Source of the DNA: Clarkia xantiana subsp. parviflora
Lineage: Eukaryota > Streptophyta > Magnoliopsida > Myrtales > Onagraceae
Direction of reading: 5' to 3'
Assembly (NCBI GenBank): GCA_036873135.1
Contig: JAPTYO010000002.1
Coordinates: forward strand, 34,401,452-34,465,451
Length of the DNA stretch: 64,000 bases
Positions 11,682 to 23,376 of this stretch are shown piece after piece. The notes beneath the pieces are model-generated. The model saw only the letters and a list, made by a program, of their open reading frames with translations, searched no databases and was not told the DNA's origin. How positions within the stretch are numbered: position 1 is the first letter of the stretch; each line of letters opens with the position of its first letter. The translations under genes were made by a program, and so were the position numbers.

Positions 11682-12246
11682 TGTGTTAGGAGTTCATGAT
11701 TTTGATAAACTGGTGTCCTTGAAGTTTAAAATTAAAACAACCGAAAATTTTAAAAGAAAATTTTAAATTTTTTCAATTTTTTGGGTTGCTGGAGAAACCG
11801 GAATTTTCATGATGTTCTTGGTTAATTTGATGTTCATGATCTTCAAAAAAAAGTGTAATATTTATCAAAATCAAACATTGGATTGTATAACTTATTAAAA
11901 TTTGATCTTCAAATTTGACCACTTGTTCCCAATATAGTGTTTGTGCCGAAATTTTAAGGAATTTACTAGGTAAAATTTTTAATTTCTTGGTCACCAAACT
12001 AGTAAATTTCTGCCACAAATTTTTAATTATATTGTTTACCCTATTTTAATTTTTAATTAAGGTAACAATATATCTATAATATGGAACATTAGGATAGATT
12101 TAAATTGATATATAGAAATATATATATAACTATCTATATATCCAAATATTTAATAGGGTTAAATATATTATTGATAGATTTAAGTGCCTAAAAGATTGAG
12201 AATATATATTGTCAGTATATTTGTTACCCTATTTAAGATATTGAAA

Positions 12247-12296
<50 letters not shown>

Positions 12297-12309
12297 ATGT
12301 GCCGATTTT

Positions 12310-12361
<52 letters not shown>
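12247..12361. repeat. TA microsatellites in copia leader
   Basis: Two (TA)n arrays (about 12252-12294 and 12312-12360) separated by GTGCCGATTTTTAC. The homologous place in copy E (34858-34930) has shorter arrays. Confidence 0.9.
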
Positions 12362-12364
<3 letters not shown>

Positions 12365-12539
12365 TGTTGATTGATTTAATCTTAAAGATAGAATCTTAGC
12401 AATAAATATATATATGTTTTAATTTGGCCAAAATATATAATAAATTATTTTGTATAATTAATGTAACTTGGTGGCTAAGTTAAACATTATTTGACTTTAA
12501 AACCTTACTTGGGCCACAAGTAAACATTTCGGCCCAACC

Positions 12540-12800
12540 TTGGAAATTTTAGTTATTGGGTCGGTCCAATACGTCAAACCGGGACGGATTTAAATCGAAC
12601 CGGGTATTCTCAATCGGTTCGACCTAATCGGGTCGGATCGAACCGGATAATTAAGTGGATCTAACCGAACCGGTTTTGTGTGTTCAACCGAACCAAACCC
12701 TATTTTATTGGACCGGTTCGGACCGAACCATATTTTAAAATTAAAACCGAATCGAACCGGATTTTTCAGACTGGACCAACCGGACAGAAATTGACTGAAC
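12540..12800. repeat. degenerate ACCGAACCGG repeat cluster
   Basis: Many imperfect direct and inverted copies of GAACCGG / CCGGTTC words. The same cluster occurs at 35210-35430 in copy E, so it belongs to the element family. Confidence 0.7.
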
Positions 12801-13787
12801 CGAAATGATTTTCAAAACCGAATTCAAATCAATTAAATAAAATAGGGTGGTCAAGTTTTAAAATCCAAATGTTTTTGAACCTCTAAATGGACTACATAGT
12901 GCTCATAGGGTTGCTACATTATGCCTTGTTTCGATTACGGGGATGGATCTCGGAGATACATGTTTTCGGACTGGATTAATTAAAGGGCTGAATTGCAATT
13001 GTTTATTATTCAATATATATATATATTAATACATGATTAGAAATGTTGTATTGACTTAGTCAAGATAGCTGGATATTGCATGTTGTGGGCGGAGCCCTGG
13101 TTAAATATATGGAATACGCACTAGGATAGACATGCCGTGATGGTTGGAAATGCCTAGGATTCATGTCTAGAATGTTGCGTAATTGAATATAAGCATGAAT
13201 TGCAAATCAACCCCTAATGTTTAAAATTATTTTAAAATCGAAAATCAGTCGCCAAATATGTATGATGGATATGAATGATTCATGTTTGACACGTATGCTA
13301 GAATGTTGAGGATGTAGCCGCATTTGATAATTACTTGGAAGTAGAATTATGTATGCAAGCATGAGTTCCTCGGAACATTAGACGCATGACGCATAAGTAT
13401 GAGTGTGGTTTGTTTGATGAATGTTACCCGTGTTTTATAATTTACATGGTTAGTAGAATTATATATGAATGAGTGAATTCATCGGAATATTTTCCAAAAT
13501 ACAAAGTGCCTTGGGAAAGCCAAGATCGGGTATACTTGTTTTAAAATTTCCGTTCCGGTAATTTACGATTAAAACCGTTTTAAAAGACCGATCTATTGGA
13601 TTAAAAACGGCGGTAATGTGAACTTTTTCACAGCCATCTTCCATTGGTTTATAGGTGGTCGGTTGGTTTAGATGACTGAGGAATCATTATTTGTCGGATT
13701 CAATCTTAATAGATATCTAATGTATGCAATACTTTCTCAAAATGTTATTTTCTACCTAATTTTTGTATGATTATCAAAGTGTTAGCA

Positions 13788-14639
13788 ATGGCTGCGATCA
13801 ACAATGTAATCTCCCAAATGAAAAAGGGAGTGAGATTGAACAGCAACAATTACAAGATCTTGAATAAGCGAGCGAGGATGGTAATTACTGAAATGAGAGG
13901 TTTAGAGAATCTGACTACGAAGAAAGTCAGGCCAGAGGGAGAAAACCCATGATGAATAGGATGCAACGGACCAGGAGATCCGTTCCGCCTTGTTGTCACT
14001 GCTTGAGGATGACATACTCTATGGGTATGATCACTATGAGTCTGCCAAGGACTTATGGGATGGTCTTAAGGCAGGGTTTGGTGTTTACACCACTGCCCAT
14101 AAGCGATCGTTAAACATCGCCTTAGACTCATACAAATGAATCCAAAGCATACAATGAAGGAGCATATCAGACATATGTCTAACATGCTTGCTGAACTCAA
14201 GGAAGCAGGAGAAATCTTGACGGAGGAACAGAAATTCTAATGCGTGATCCGATCCTTGCCTGACTCTTGGAGTAGCATGAAAATGCACCTTACCCATTCC
14301 ACTCAACTCGATAACCTCGAGAAAGTGCGTGTTCATCTCGAGCTGGAAGATGATCGTCCCAAGGCTGAAAAGCCTAAGGCGGAAATGCATATTGCATCTT
14401 CATTTCCAGCTGAGCAAAAGGGTAAGCGCAAGAGGAAGGGAAAGAATCTCCAGGTCAAGGCTGACAAGCCTCTAGCTCCAAAATCTCAGAAGAAGTTCAA
14501 GCGAAAGCAATTCGGTGGTAAGAAAGGCAAAGCAAAGCAGACACGTAAAGAGGAAACTCTAATGTGTTTTAGGTGTTGCGTGAAAGGACACCTTGTTATT
14601 GCCTGTACCAATCCTCCCAAGGTACGTGCTAAAGAATAA
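13788..14639 (+). pseudogene. copia B gag, broken
   Basis: Starts at ATGGCTGCG (13788). A UBN2-type capsid segment follows in another frame at about 13985-14230 (LLEDDILYGYDHYESAKDLW), then IRSLPDSWSSMKMHLTHS and a lysine-rich stretch. A CCHC zinc knuckle (C-x2-C-x4-H-x4-C, CFRCCVKGHLVIACTN) lies at about 14568-14616. Stops occur near 13950 and 14238, and a frame change lies between the first segment and the capsid. The ORF ends right after the zinc knuckle, so gag was not continuous with protease in this layout. Function of intact relatives: capsid and RNA packaging. Confidence 0.82.
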
Positions 14640-15790
14640 TGATAAATTCATAAGTTCTTCTAGGACTCCTCTTACTCGAGAGTAATTCAATTCATTCTTT
14701 TGGATTACAGAACCGAGAAGGAGAACAAGCACAAACCTGAGGAGCTTGCCCCGAAGATATAAAGATTGAATGAAAGACTTTATCTTTATTTGCTTTGCTT
14801 AATAAACCTCTTCTAAATTCTTCAGTTTAAAGGATACTTAATAATGTTCCTTGAAATACAGGAAACATTTTATTTTGAGCATGTAACCATGCTCGGAGAA
14901 AGTATTAATTACCGTTTCTCAAGCTTTTCGATCCTTTTAATTAGCTATTTGATGCATTGCTTATAAGTATATTGCTTATATCTTTCTTTATTATTATTAA
15001 TCCATTGGATGAAATAAACTATAATGATAATCATGTGCCAAACCGATTGGATTAAATTGTATTAAATTCAGAAATGAAACGATTTGACCAAAGGTTAAAC
15101 TGGGGTAAGTTGCGCCTCGCGCAAGTGGACTTCGAAAGAGGAACACATCGTTTCAAAGTATGAGTTTAATAAAGATGTGTTTAAAATGATGATGTGCTAA
15201 ATATTTGTTTGCATTCCTTCGGAAATAACTTATTGATAACATTTACATCGGTAGGAAGTAGGCTTCGAAAGCTACTACGACCTTGTAAAAGTATCGACGG
15301 ACGCATAAGGTGAAAACCTGAAATGCTCAGTTCGGAGATGGGATAAAATCTCTGAACTAAGTTAGCAAACGAAGAATAATGAAGTCGGTTAAACGATTTT
15401 CCTTCCTTACGCTTTGAACGATAAGTCAAGCTAAGCATTCAAATCAAATGACACACGTTCCCTATGGGATGATGAGAAGTGATTCACGTTCATGTAAAAC
15501 TGTGTTCCACTGAAATCGGTACGACACGCCACCATAAAAAGGCTGAAGAGTGATAATGAATTAAATCATATCACCATGCGACATTAATTTGTGCATTAAA
15601 CACGTATTTAGGACAAGAGAATGTTAACTACTCTTTGAAAATACATGTTTACAGCTTAAAGACATGGTACCGTGGTCGAACATGTGACATTACATACTTG
15701 AGGACGAATTTTTCGATGCATTGACAGTTCAGAATAATGAGTCTTGATCAAATCAGGAGCAAGATATTACAGATAGCAGGTCCCACTTAA
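14640..15790 (+). other. non-coding stretch in place of protease-integrase (copia B)
   Basis: About 1.15 kb, AT-rich, with no protease or integrase motif in any frame that I can read. Parts (15240-15720) align with copy C (10660-11060 and 31230-31300), so the replacement is shared by at least two copies. Confidence 0.6.
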
Positions 15791-15799
15791 TTCGAGTGG

Positions 15800-17663
15800 G
15801 AGAGATTTGAACCAGCAACTCAAGTGAATGACATGGTAAATGATAATGGGAACATTTTCATTATAAATCCGGTAGGAGGAATAAACTCCTTCCACACGAA
15901 ATCACTGTTGCTGTTGAGACAAATCAAGTTGAACCTGATTATCGTAATGCTAAACCGGGGTTGCCACAACTACCTATACCTCCCATTGTTCTCAGTGGGA
16001 GTAATCCAACAAACTTGGTTCCAGATCCTAGTGATCAAGGAATTCATCTTGGAAGTAAAGTTTTGAGACAGAGAAGTCGTATAAGCAAAGTTGTCGGTTA
16101 TGGTTAAAGCACTCCTCTTGTACCCAATAGAAGTGATGGTCCGATAAGAAGCATCATCTTGAGTGGGAGAATTGATCCCAATTGGAAGAAATGCTCCGAT
16201 AAGAGGCATTATTCCGAGTGGGAGAGACATTAAGACTCAAAGATAGGATAATCAAGCCTAGACGAAAGTCAAAGGCATCGAACTTCTCCAAAGAAGTATC
16301 CCATCTAGAAGAGTGATAACCTCACTCTATCGACTGTTGACATGCATTGGAAAGACCTCAAGTGGAGAAATGGAGGAAAATAATAAATGAGAGAGATCGC
16401 CTGAATGAAAGCCACTAAAGTCAACAGTTGATTTACCTGCTAACTACAGGGGGATAATGATAGGGTGAGTCCTGAAAGAAGGTTCACCACTGATGGGAAA
16501 GGTCGAGCGATTCATAGCTTGACTCGTTGCGAAAGGTTATACCTAACTTCACGGAGTGGACTTTGACAAAACATACTCACCACCTGTGCGTAAAACCACA
16601 GTGCAGGGCCATTCATTGTCCTGGTCGCAGGTTTGGTTACGAACCTCACCAAATGAGTATTAAGACCGCATTCCTCCTCGGAAACCTGGAGTAAGAGATC
16701 TACATGGAGCAACTAGAGGGTTTCATTACTCCTGGAAACGAACGTAAAGTTTGTAAACTCCAAAGGTCCATTTACGGTCTTAAACAGTCGTCTCGGCAAT
16801 GGTACCGCAGATTCCATGGGGAAATTGTAGGAAACGGATTTGTGAATCTTCATGAGGATCCGTGCGTGTATTATAAGACCTCCGGGTCTAAGTATGTCAT
16901 CTTAACATTATACGTGGACGACATACTCATTGCCGCAAACGATATGAGATTTATGAACAAGTCTAAGTCCTGGTTGGCATCTGTATTTGAGATAAAGGAC
17001 ATAGGAGAGGCCACGTATATCTTAGGCATTGAGACTGCCAGAGATCGGGCTACCCGGAAATCATGTCTATCTCAAGAAGCTTATATTAACAAATTGTTGA
17101 AAATATTCAGATCACGGAATGCCAAAATCCGTGGAAACGCCAATGTTGTTTGGGTGCGCACTGTCAAAATGTGACGGCCCCAAGAACCTGGCAGAGCTTA
17201 AATAGATAATGAGTGCAGGAGGTTTTAGCATGATCGGTAGTTTGTTCTACGCCATGCAATGCACCCGTCTGGATATCTGTTACGACGTAGGCCTAGTAGC
17301 ATATTTCCTATCAGATCCTGGCCATCAACATTTAAAGACTATAAAACGAGTAACTCATTATCTGAAAAGGTACCGCCGACCACGAACTATGCTATGGGGG
17401 CAGGAAGTTAGAATTGACCGTTACATTTACGCCGACCGTGGTGGCGATCCAGATGATCGTAAGTCCACCACAGGAGGAGCATTCCTCCTTGCTAATGCCG
17501 CCATTTCATGGACGAGCAAGAAGCAAACATAAGTCGCGCTGTCCACAATGGAATCGGAATTTGTAGCTCTCTAAGAATGCACAGGAAGCAGTCTGCCTCA
17601 AAAGGCTTCTAACTGCACTGCTTGGTGGTGATGTTGATAATAAACCTGTGAAGGTCTTCTGTG
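15800..17663 (+). pseudogene. copia B RT and RNase H (first part), broken
   Basis: A pre-RT linker (VNDMVNDNGNIFIINP) starts near 15824. The RT N-terminal part (16500-16700) is riddled with stops. A readable RT segment at 16704-17174 includes CKLQRSIYGLKQSSRQWYRR, the catalytic box LYVDDILIAAND and WLASVFEIKDIGEATYILGIE. RNase H at 17209-17532 includes MQCTRLDICYDVG and DRKSTTGGAFLLANAAISW. Coding is interrupted in RNase H by Tat element J at 17669 and resumes at 29204. Stops and frameshifts exclude function. Confidence 0.88.
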
Positions 17664-17668
17664 ATAGT
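17664..17668. other. target-site duplication of Tat element J, left copy
   Basis: ATAGT here against ACAGT at 29199-29203. Sister copia C reads GACAGTAAAGTAG at this point, so ACAGT is the original site and the left copy has one later C-to-T change. Confidence 0.9.
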
Positions 17669-18378
17669 TGTTGGATCACGATTGGAACTCCGGTACGGTT
17701 TTGACGGAAATCCGAAATCCTTCGCTCCACGTAATCCTGCAAGAGGGGAATAGACCGGGCGGTGACCCAGAATCCCTCTCCGATGCTTAAATGAGAATCT
17801 CATGGCTGGTAAGGCAAGCAAAAGTATGAGTATGTAAGTGCGTATGTGTGATCTGAGGTAACTTCTTCCTTTTTATAATAGAGGAGTTACCCCAGTTACC
17901 TGATGAACTGCCAGGGCAGTTAGCCCACGTTCCGCTTATCTCGGCCACTTGCCCACGTTCCGCTTATCTCGGGCCACTTCCCCACTACAATGATAGTTGG
18001 CGTGTTTCTCGACCTCAACCTCTAATAGCAAGTCCCGACGAAAGTCGGGGACTCCAGAGTTATCTCGTTTGGTCACCGCTCGGGGCCCCTCGTCATCGGG
18101 ACAGGGCCAACATCCTCAGGGATTCAGCATCGGGGCCTACTTAAAGGCATATCATCGGGGCCTACTCAAAGGCATATCATCGGGGCCTACTTAAAGGCAT
18201 CTCATCGGGAGCGTCCAGCTCGCATATCGGGACCGACCTTGTCGGGACCTTTCACCATCGAGACCCATCTTGTCGGGACCCTTCGCATTGGTCTTCTTGA
18301 CCTCTTTTAGGGCCCAGTGGGCCTATTCACCGTTTACTCGTCGTTAAAAGGGCCTAACGGCTATAGGGAAACCCATCA
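17669..18378 (-). repeat. 3' LTR of Tat element J
   Basis: 710 bp, TGTTGGATCACG...ACCCATCA as read on the plus strand. It contains a duplicated CCCACGTTCCGCTTATCTCG unit (about 17921-17970) and three tandem copies of a 24-bp unit (ATCGGGGCCTACTTAAAGGC) at about 18131-18205. The 5' LTR carries four. Confidence 0.95.
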
Positions 18379-18396
18379 TTTGCCCCCAAGACATGA
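18379..18396 (-). other. polypurine tract of Tat element J
   Basis: On the minus strand the sequence just upstream of the 3' LTR is TCTTGGGGGCAAA, a polypurine tract used as plus-strand primer. The same type is seen next to the LTRs of elements H and I (ACTCGGGGGCAAG and ACTCGGGGGCATG). Confidence 0.85.
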
Positions 18397-18514
18397 GGGA
18401 CTTACAGTTCGTCGTGTCTTTCAACTCCCGACCTCCCGATATCGGTATCGGAGGCTTTTCCCTTGACAATATTAATTAACACGGATCTTCTCGTCCACGA
18501 TTCCTCGATAATCA

Positions 18515-19558
18515 CTGCACCACTTAAGGTGATTGCGTCACTTAAGACATTTTGCCCACACCACTTAAGGCGATTTAATCGTACTTGCGCCATTGAAGAC
18601 GACTTCGATATCTTGCACCACTTAAGGTGACTTAATATCGTTCACCACTTAAGGCGACTTAACAACTTGCACCACTTAAGGCGACTTAACATCGTGCACC
18701 ACTTAAGGCGATTTAACGACTTGCACCACTTAAGGCGACTTAATATCGTGCACCACTTAAGGCGACTTAACAACTTGCACCACTTAAGGCGACTTAACAT
18801 CGTGCACCACTTAAGGCGATTTAACGACTTGCACCACTTAAGGCGACTTAACAACTTGCACCACTTAAGGCGACTTTACATCGTGCACCACTTAAGGCGA
18901 CTTAACAACTTGCACCACTTAAGGCGACTTTACATCGTGCACCACTTAAGGCGACTTTACATCGTGCACCACTTAAGGCGACTTAACAACTTGCACCACT
19001 TAAGGCGACTTAACATCGTGCACCACTTAAGGCGACTTAACAACTTGCACCACTTAAGGCGACTTACATCGTGCACCACTTAAGGCGACTTTACATCGTG
19101 CACCGCTTAAGGTGACTTTACATCGTGCACCACTTAAGGCGACTTAACAACTTGCACCACTTAAGGCGACTTACATCGTGCACCACTTAAGGCGACTTAA
19201 CAACTTGCACCACTTAAGGCGACTTACATCGTGCACCACCTAAGGCGACTTAACAACTTGCACCACTTAAGACGACTTAACAACTTGCACCACTTAAGGC
19301 GACTTAACAACACTTAGAATAAATCTAAGAACAATCTGATCGGAAGCAACCTCTTTATTCTTTGATGGCTCAAAATCTGCTTACATCGAATCAAATGATA
19401 GATAACTTGCACCACTTAAGGCGACTTAATAACATCGTGCACCACTGAAGGCGACTTAATAACATCGGGCACCACTGAAGGCGACTTAATATCAACTTGC
19501 ACCACTAAAGGCGACTTAATATCAAACATGACATTTCTTCTAGTGTTCACCACTGAAA
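18515..19558. repeat. 27-bp minisatellite in the 3' region of Tat element J
   Basis: The core at 18614-19308 has about 25 tandem units of 27 bp (CACCACTTAAGGCGACTTAA plus ACAACTTG or CATCGTG). The two variants often alternate, giving a 54-bp higher-order unit. Degenerate copies extend to about 18515 on the left and, after an interruption at 19310-19400, from 19404 to 19558. A few units lack one base. The long ORFs read through it on both strands (HHLRRLNIV repeats) are products of the 27-bp period, not genes. Tat elements are known to carry such arrays next to the 3' LTR. Confidence 0.95.
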
Positions 19559-22500
19559 GAATGCTTCAATACTTTGCCATCGAGGTCTTCCAACTTATAC
19601 GCATTTGGAGCTGGCATCCCCACGACCTTATAAGGTCCTTCCCATTTTGGCGACATCTTGTTGATCCGATCCAAAAGGGTGAACTCGTTCCGACGCCAAA
19701 CCAGTTCTCCGACAAAGAACTGTCGGGACTTAACTCGCCGATTGTAATATCTGGCCGTCGCCAAACGCATTCGAGCCTGGACTTCATCGGCATCCCGCCT
19801 CTTTTCCTCGAGCAAGTCCAATTCCAGACGTCTCATTTCATCATTCGTCAAAGGCTCGTAGTACCTCATCCGATGGGACGCCACAGCTATTTCCACGGGA
19901 GCAACTGCCTCCGTGCCATAAACAAGGCTAAACGGAGTCTCCCCAGTTGATCGTCCAGCCCAAAGCACATTTTCCAGCCTGTCCAGCCATTTTCCCTTCA
20001 AGGCATAGACCCTTTTCTTCAGGCCATCCATCACGATTTTGTTGGCTGACTTCACCTGTCCATTATTTTGAGCATGATAGACAGAGGCTGTTCGATGCTC
20101 GATATTCAGCTCCTCCAGATACTCCTTCACTTGAGCCCCGTTAAACGGAGGACCATTATCGCTAATCAACACCTTAGGAATCCCGTATCTGTACATAATA
20201 TGGGTCTGGAGAAACTTGACAATTTGGTTCCCCGTTGTCTTGGCCAATGACTTAGCTTCTATCCATTTTGAGAAATAATCAATGGCTACAAGCAAATATT
20301 TGCACTGACCTTTTGCTTGTGGGAGGGGTCCCACCAAGTCTATACCCCACTGCGCGAAGGGCCAAGCACTCTTGATGGACATCAGATTAGCAGCCGGAGC
20401 CACGATATTCGGGGCATACCTCTGGCACACGTCACAAGATCGGACTAACATCGTCGCCTCCTTGCTCATCGAAGGCCAGTAATAGCCCAAATTCAACACT
20501 TTCCTCGCTATGGATCGGGCCCCTTCGTGACAAGCCGCGAACCCTTCGTGCACCTCCCTAAGGATCCGATTTGCATCGGGCTCAGCCACACATTTCAAGT
20601 AAGGAGTTGAGGACCACCCCTTTTTGTATAGCTGATTGTCCACCACCACGTAATTAACCGCGATCCGGCGTATCCTGTCGGCTAGTACTTTATTATCGGG
20701 GACTGCCCCCGTAGTCAGGTACGCGACTATCGAGGTCATCCAAGTGGGCTCCTCCTTTGATCCTGCTTCAATGGCACACACCTCCGATGGATCGGTGGTC
20801 GACAAGATCACCTTCTCCAAGAAGTGCACCTTCCGATTTTCCTCGAGGGGTGCCCCCAAGGCAAATTTGCTCAAGGCATCCGCTTCCGCATTTTCCTCCC
20901 TCGGGATTGCCTCAATATCAAAACTTTTGAAACTCTCCTTCAAGACTTGCACCTCCCGAAGGTACTTTCTCATCATCGGGCTCTTTGCCTCATATCGTCC
21001 TTGGACTTGATTCACAATCAGGCCCGCGTCACATATCACCCTTAAGTGACCAACTCCCATACCTTTAGCAATTTTGAGGCCTGTGATAAGAGCCTCATAC
21101 TCAGCTTCATTGTTGGTGGCCCTAAACGTTAAGGCCAAAGCATATCGAAGGGGCTCGCCTCCGCCAGGTGGTATCAATACGAACCCTGCTCCTGATCCGT
21201 CTGAACTCGAAGAGCCATCAGTGTACATTTCCCAAGTATTTTCCTCATTTGGTTGTTCTGATTTCTCTGCCATTTCTGGTTGCTCTGCTATCGGGACCTC
21301 CATGGTTGCCCCCTCTACAGGACCCGCTTCTTCCAGATCGGGGGCTGTAGACTCTGCTATGAAATCCGCCAACGCCTGACCTTTAATAGCCGTTCTCAGA
21401 GCAAAGTGAATGCGGAAATCACTAAGCTCGACTGCCCATTTGACTAATCTCCCCGACGCATCAGGTCGGTTCAAAAAATGCTTCAAAGGCTGATTCGTCA
21501 ACACAGTAATCTCATGCGCATGGAAGTAAGGCCTCAGCTTCCGAGCAGTAATGATCAACGCAAAAAGATACTTCTCAACGGCGGGATAATTCATTTCAGA
21601 TTTGGCAAACGCCTTGCTTACATAATAAACGGGGACTTGGTTACCCTCGACAATCTTCACTAACACATAGCTAATAGCAAACTCAGAAACAACCAAATAT
21701 AGATAGAGCGGCTCGCCTGGAATCGGTTTCGCCAATGGTGGGAGGGTGCGGAGGTGCTGCTTGAGTGCCTGGAATGCTTCTTCAAACTTGGCCGTCCACT
21801 CAAACTTCTTGTTGGCCCTCAGTACTTCAAAAAATGGCCTGGATCGGTCGCTTGCCTTAGAAAGGAAGCGATTCATTGCAGCTAGTCGGCCATTCAACAC
21901 TTGCACCTCCTGATGATTTGTCGGAGAATGCATCTCCTCGATTGCCCTCAGCTTCTCGGGGTTCACCTCAATTCCCTTTTGGCTTACCATAAAGCCCAAA
22001 AACTTCCCCGAGTGTACTCCAAAGGCACACTTGGCTGGGTTCAAACGAACTTGATGAAGCCTCATCCGCTCAAACGCCAACGCTAGGTTTCTTACATGAT
22101 CTTCGGCCTGTCGGGACTTTACCAGCATATCATCCACGTAAGCCTCCATGGTTTTCCCTAGCATGTCCCCGAACAACTTGTTCACCATCCATTGATAAGT
22201 TGCCCCGACATTAATCAATCCAAAGGGCATGACATCGTAGTGATAGATGTCACTATCAGCATAAAAGGCAGTGTGGGGGGCATCCTCCTTAGCCATCTTG
22301 ATCTGATTATAGCCAGAGTAAGCATCCATGAAGCTCAGCAATTCATGCCCCGACGTAGCATCCACCAACTGGTCGATCCTCGGCAGCGGGTAACAGTCCT
22401 TCGGGCAAGCCTTATTCAAGTCGCGGAAACCAACACACATCCGCCATTTCCCATTGCTCTTCTTCACCAGAACCGGATTGGCGACCCAAGTCTGGAATCG

Positions 22501-22842
22501 GAGCTCCTTGATAAATCCAGCATCGAACAACCTACCCACCTCCTGCTGGATCGCGATCCTCTTGTCCGCGCCCATCAGACGCCTTTTCTGCGCGATAGGC
22601 TTGATCGCGGGATCAATCTTCAACTCATGCACCATCACATCGAGGCTGATTCCTGGCATGTCACTCGGGGACCAGGCAAACAGCTCCTTGAACTCCTTCA
22701 GCAGCTTGATCAATTCTCGGGCCCTCTCGTCAGACAAGGCGGACCCGATTTTCACCTTCCTCTGAGGTCCGTCAATCTCGACCTCCTTCAAATCCTCCAT
22801 AGGGGCGGGACGCCCAAACTCCTCGCTGGGATTAGCATCGGT
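19540..22842 (-). pseudogene. Tat J pol: RT, RNase H, archaeal-type RNase H, integrase
   Basis: A 1086-codon open frame from ATG at 22800. RT lies at about residues 60-260 (KWRMCVGFRDLNKACPKD, MPFGLINVGATYQ, AYVDDMLVKS). Native RNase H follows at about 340-450 and a second RNase H at about 500-640 (WEMYTDGSSSSDGSGAG, NNEAEYEALI, EENAEADALSK). Integrase has the zinc finger (EVHEGFAACHEGARS...CDVCQRYA) and core (WGIDLVGPLP, ISDNGPPF). The third catalytic residue is missing: the normal NGQVE motif reads NGQVKSANK, glutamate to lysine. The frame is continuous with protease upstream except for one TAG at 22843-22845. In relatives this makes the enzymes for cDNA synthesis and insertion; this copy is almost certainly inactive. 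Confidence 0.93.
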
Positions 22843-23376
22843 CTAGAGGATAGTCATAGCCTCCCGTCTTCTCCGTCGGGTGGCATTAACATAGCACCTC
22901 CTGGAAGCCACCTGGTCGCCCTTGACCTCCTCGACTCCGTGGTCAGTCGGGAACTTCATCTTCTGGTGAACAGTCGAGGCAACTGAAATCAGCGGGTTGA
23001 TGTTAGTTCTCCCAATAATCGCATTGTAGGTCCCCGCGGACTCAACCACCACGAACTCCACATTCCTCCTCTCCGCTTTCCACCCACTACCGAACTCCAC
23101 TGGTAAGGTGATCATTCCCAGCGGATAGGAGGTAGAACCAGAGAATCCAACCATCGGGAAGTCCACCTGCGTCAGGTCCTTCTTTGTTTTCCCCATGGCC
23201 TCCAACGCATCCATAAACAGAATATCGGAGGAGCTCCCTCCGTCGATCAAAATTCGCTTCATCTCGTACCCATCCACGTCCAAGGTCACGACCAAAGCAT
23301 CATCGTGTGGAGTCTCCACACCTACCAGGTCCTCCGCTGAAAAGGAAATCACCATCTCTTCCTTCGCGGTCCAGGA
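22843..23376 (-). pseudogene. Tat J aspartic protease segment
   Basis: In frame with RT downstream and gag upstream. The active-site segment reads ILIDGGSSSDILF (DGG where many retropepsins have DTG; DGGSS is usual in Tat elements), followed by NAIIGRTNINPLISVAST, the hydrophobic-GR motif of retropepsins. It is bounded by two single stops: a TGA (23377-23379), consistent with CGA to TGA, and a TAG (22843-22845), consistent with CAG to TAG. Confidence 0.9.

Larger units (their letters stand above)
11682..13787 (+). other. long untranslated leader of copia B
   Basis: About 2.1 kb without coding potential. It contains (TA)n tracts at about 12250-12360, a block rich in ACCGAACCGG-type words at about 12540-12800, and a conserved block 13300-13780 shared with copy C. 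The same leader follows LTR-3 at 34288. Confidence 0.8.

Noticed and set aside
18642..19083. Long ORFs (HHLRRLNIV and LSRLKWCKL repeats) as repeat proteins
   Set aside because: They are the direct result of a 27-bp tandem repeat whose period is a multiple of three. No start context, domain or conservation supports a protein.
22192..22986. 264-codon plus-strand ORF over Tat J
   Set aside because: It is a shadow of the RT and protease coding sequence on the minus strand, with no known domain of its own.
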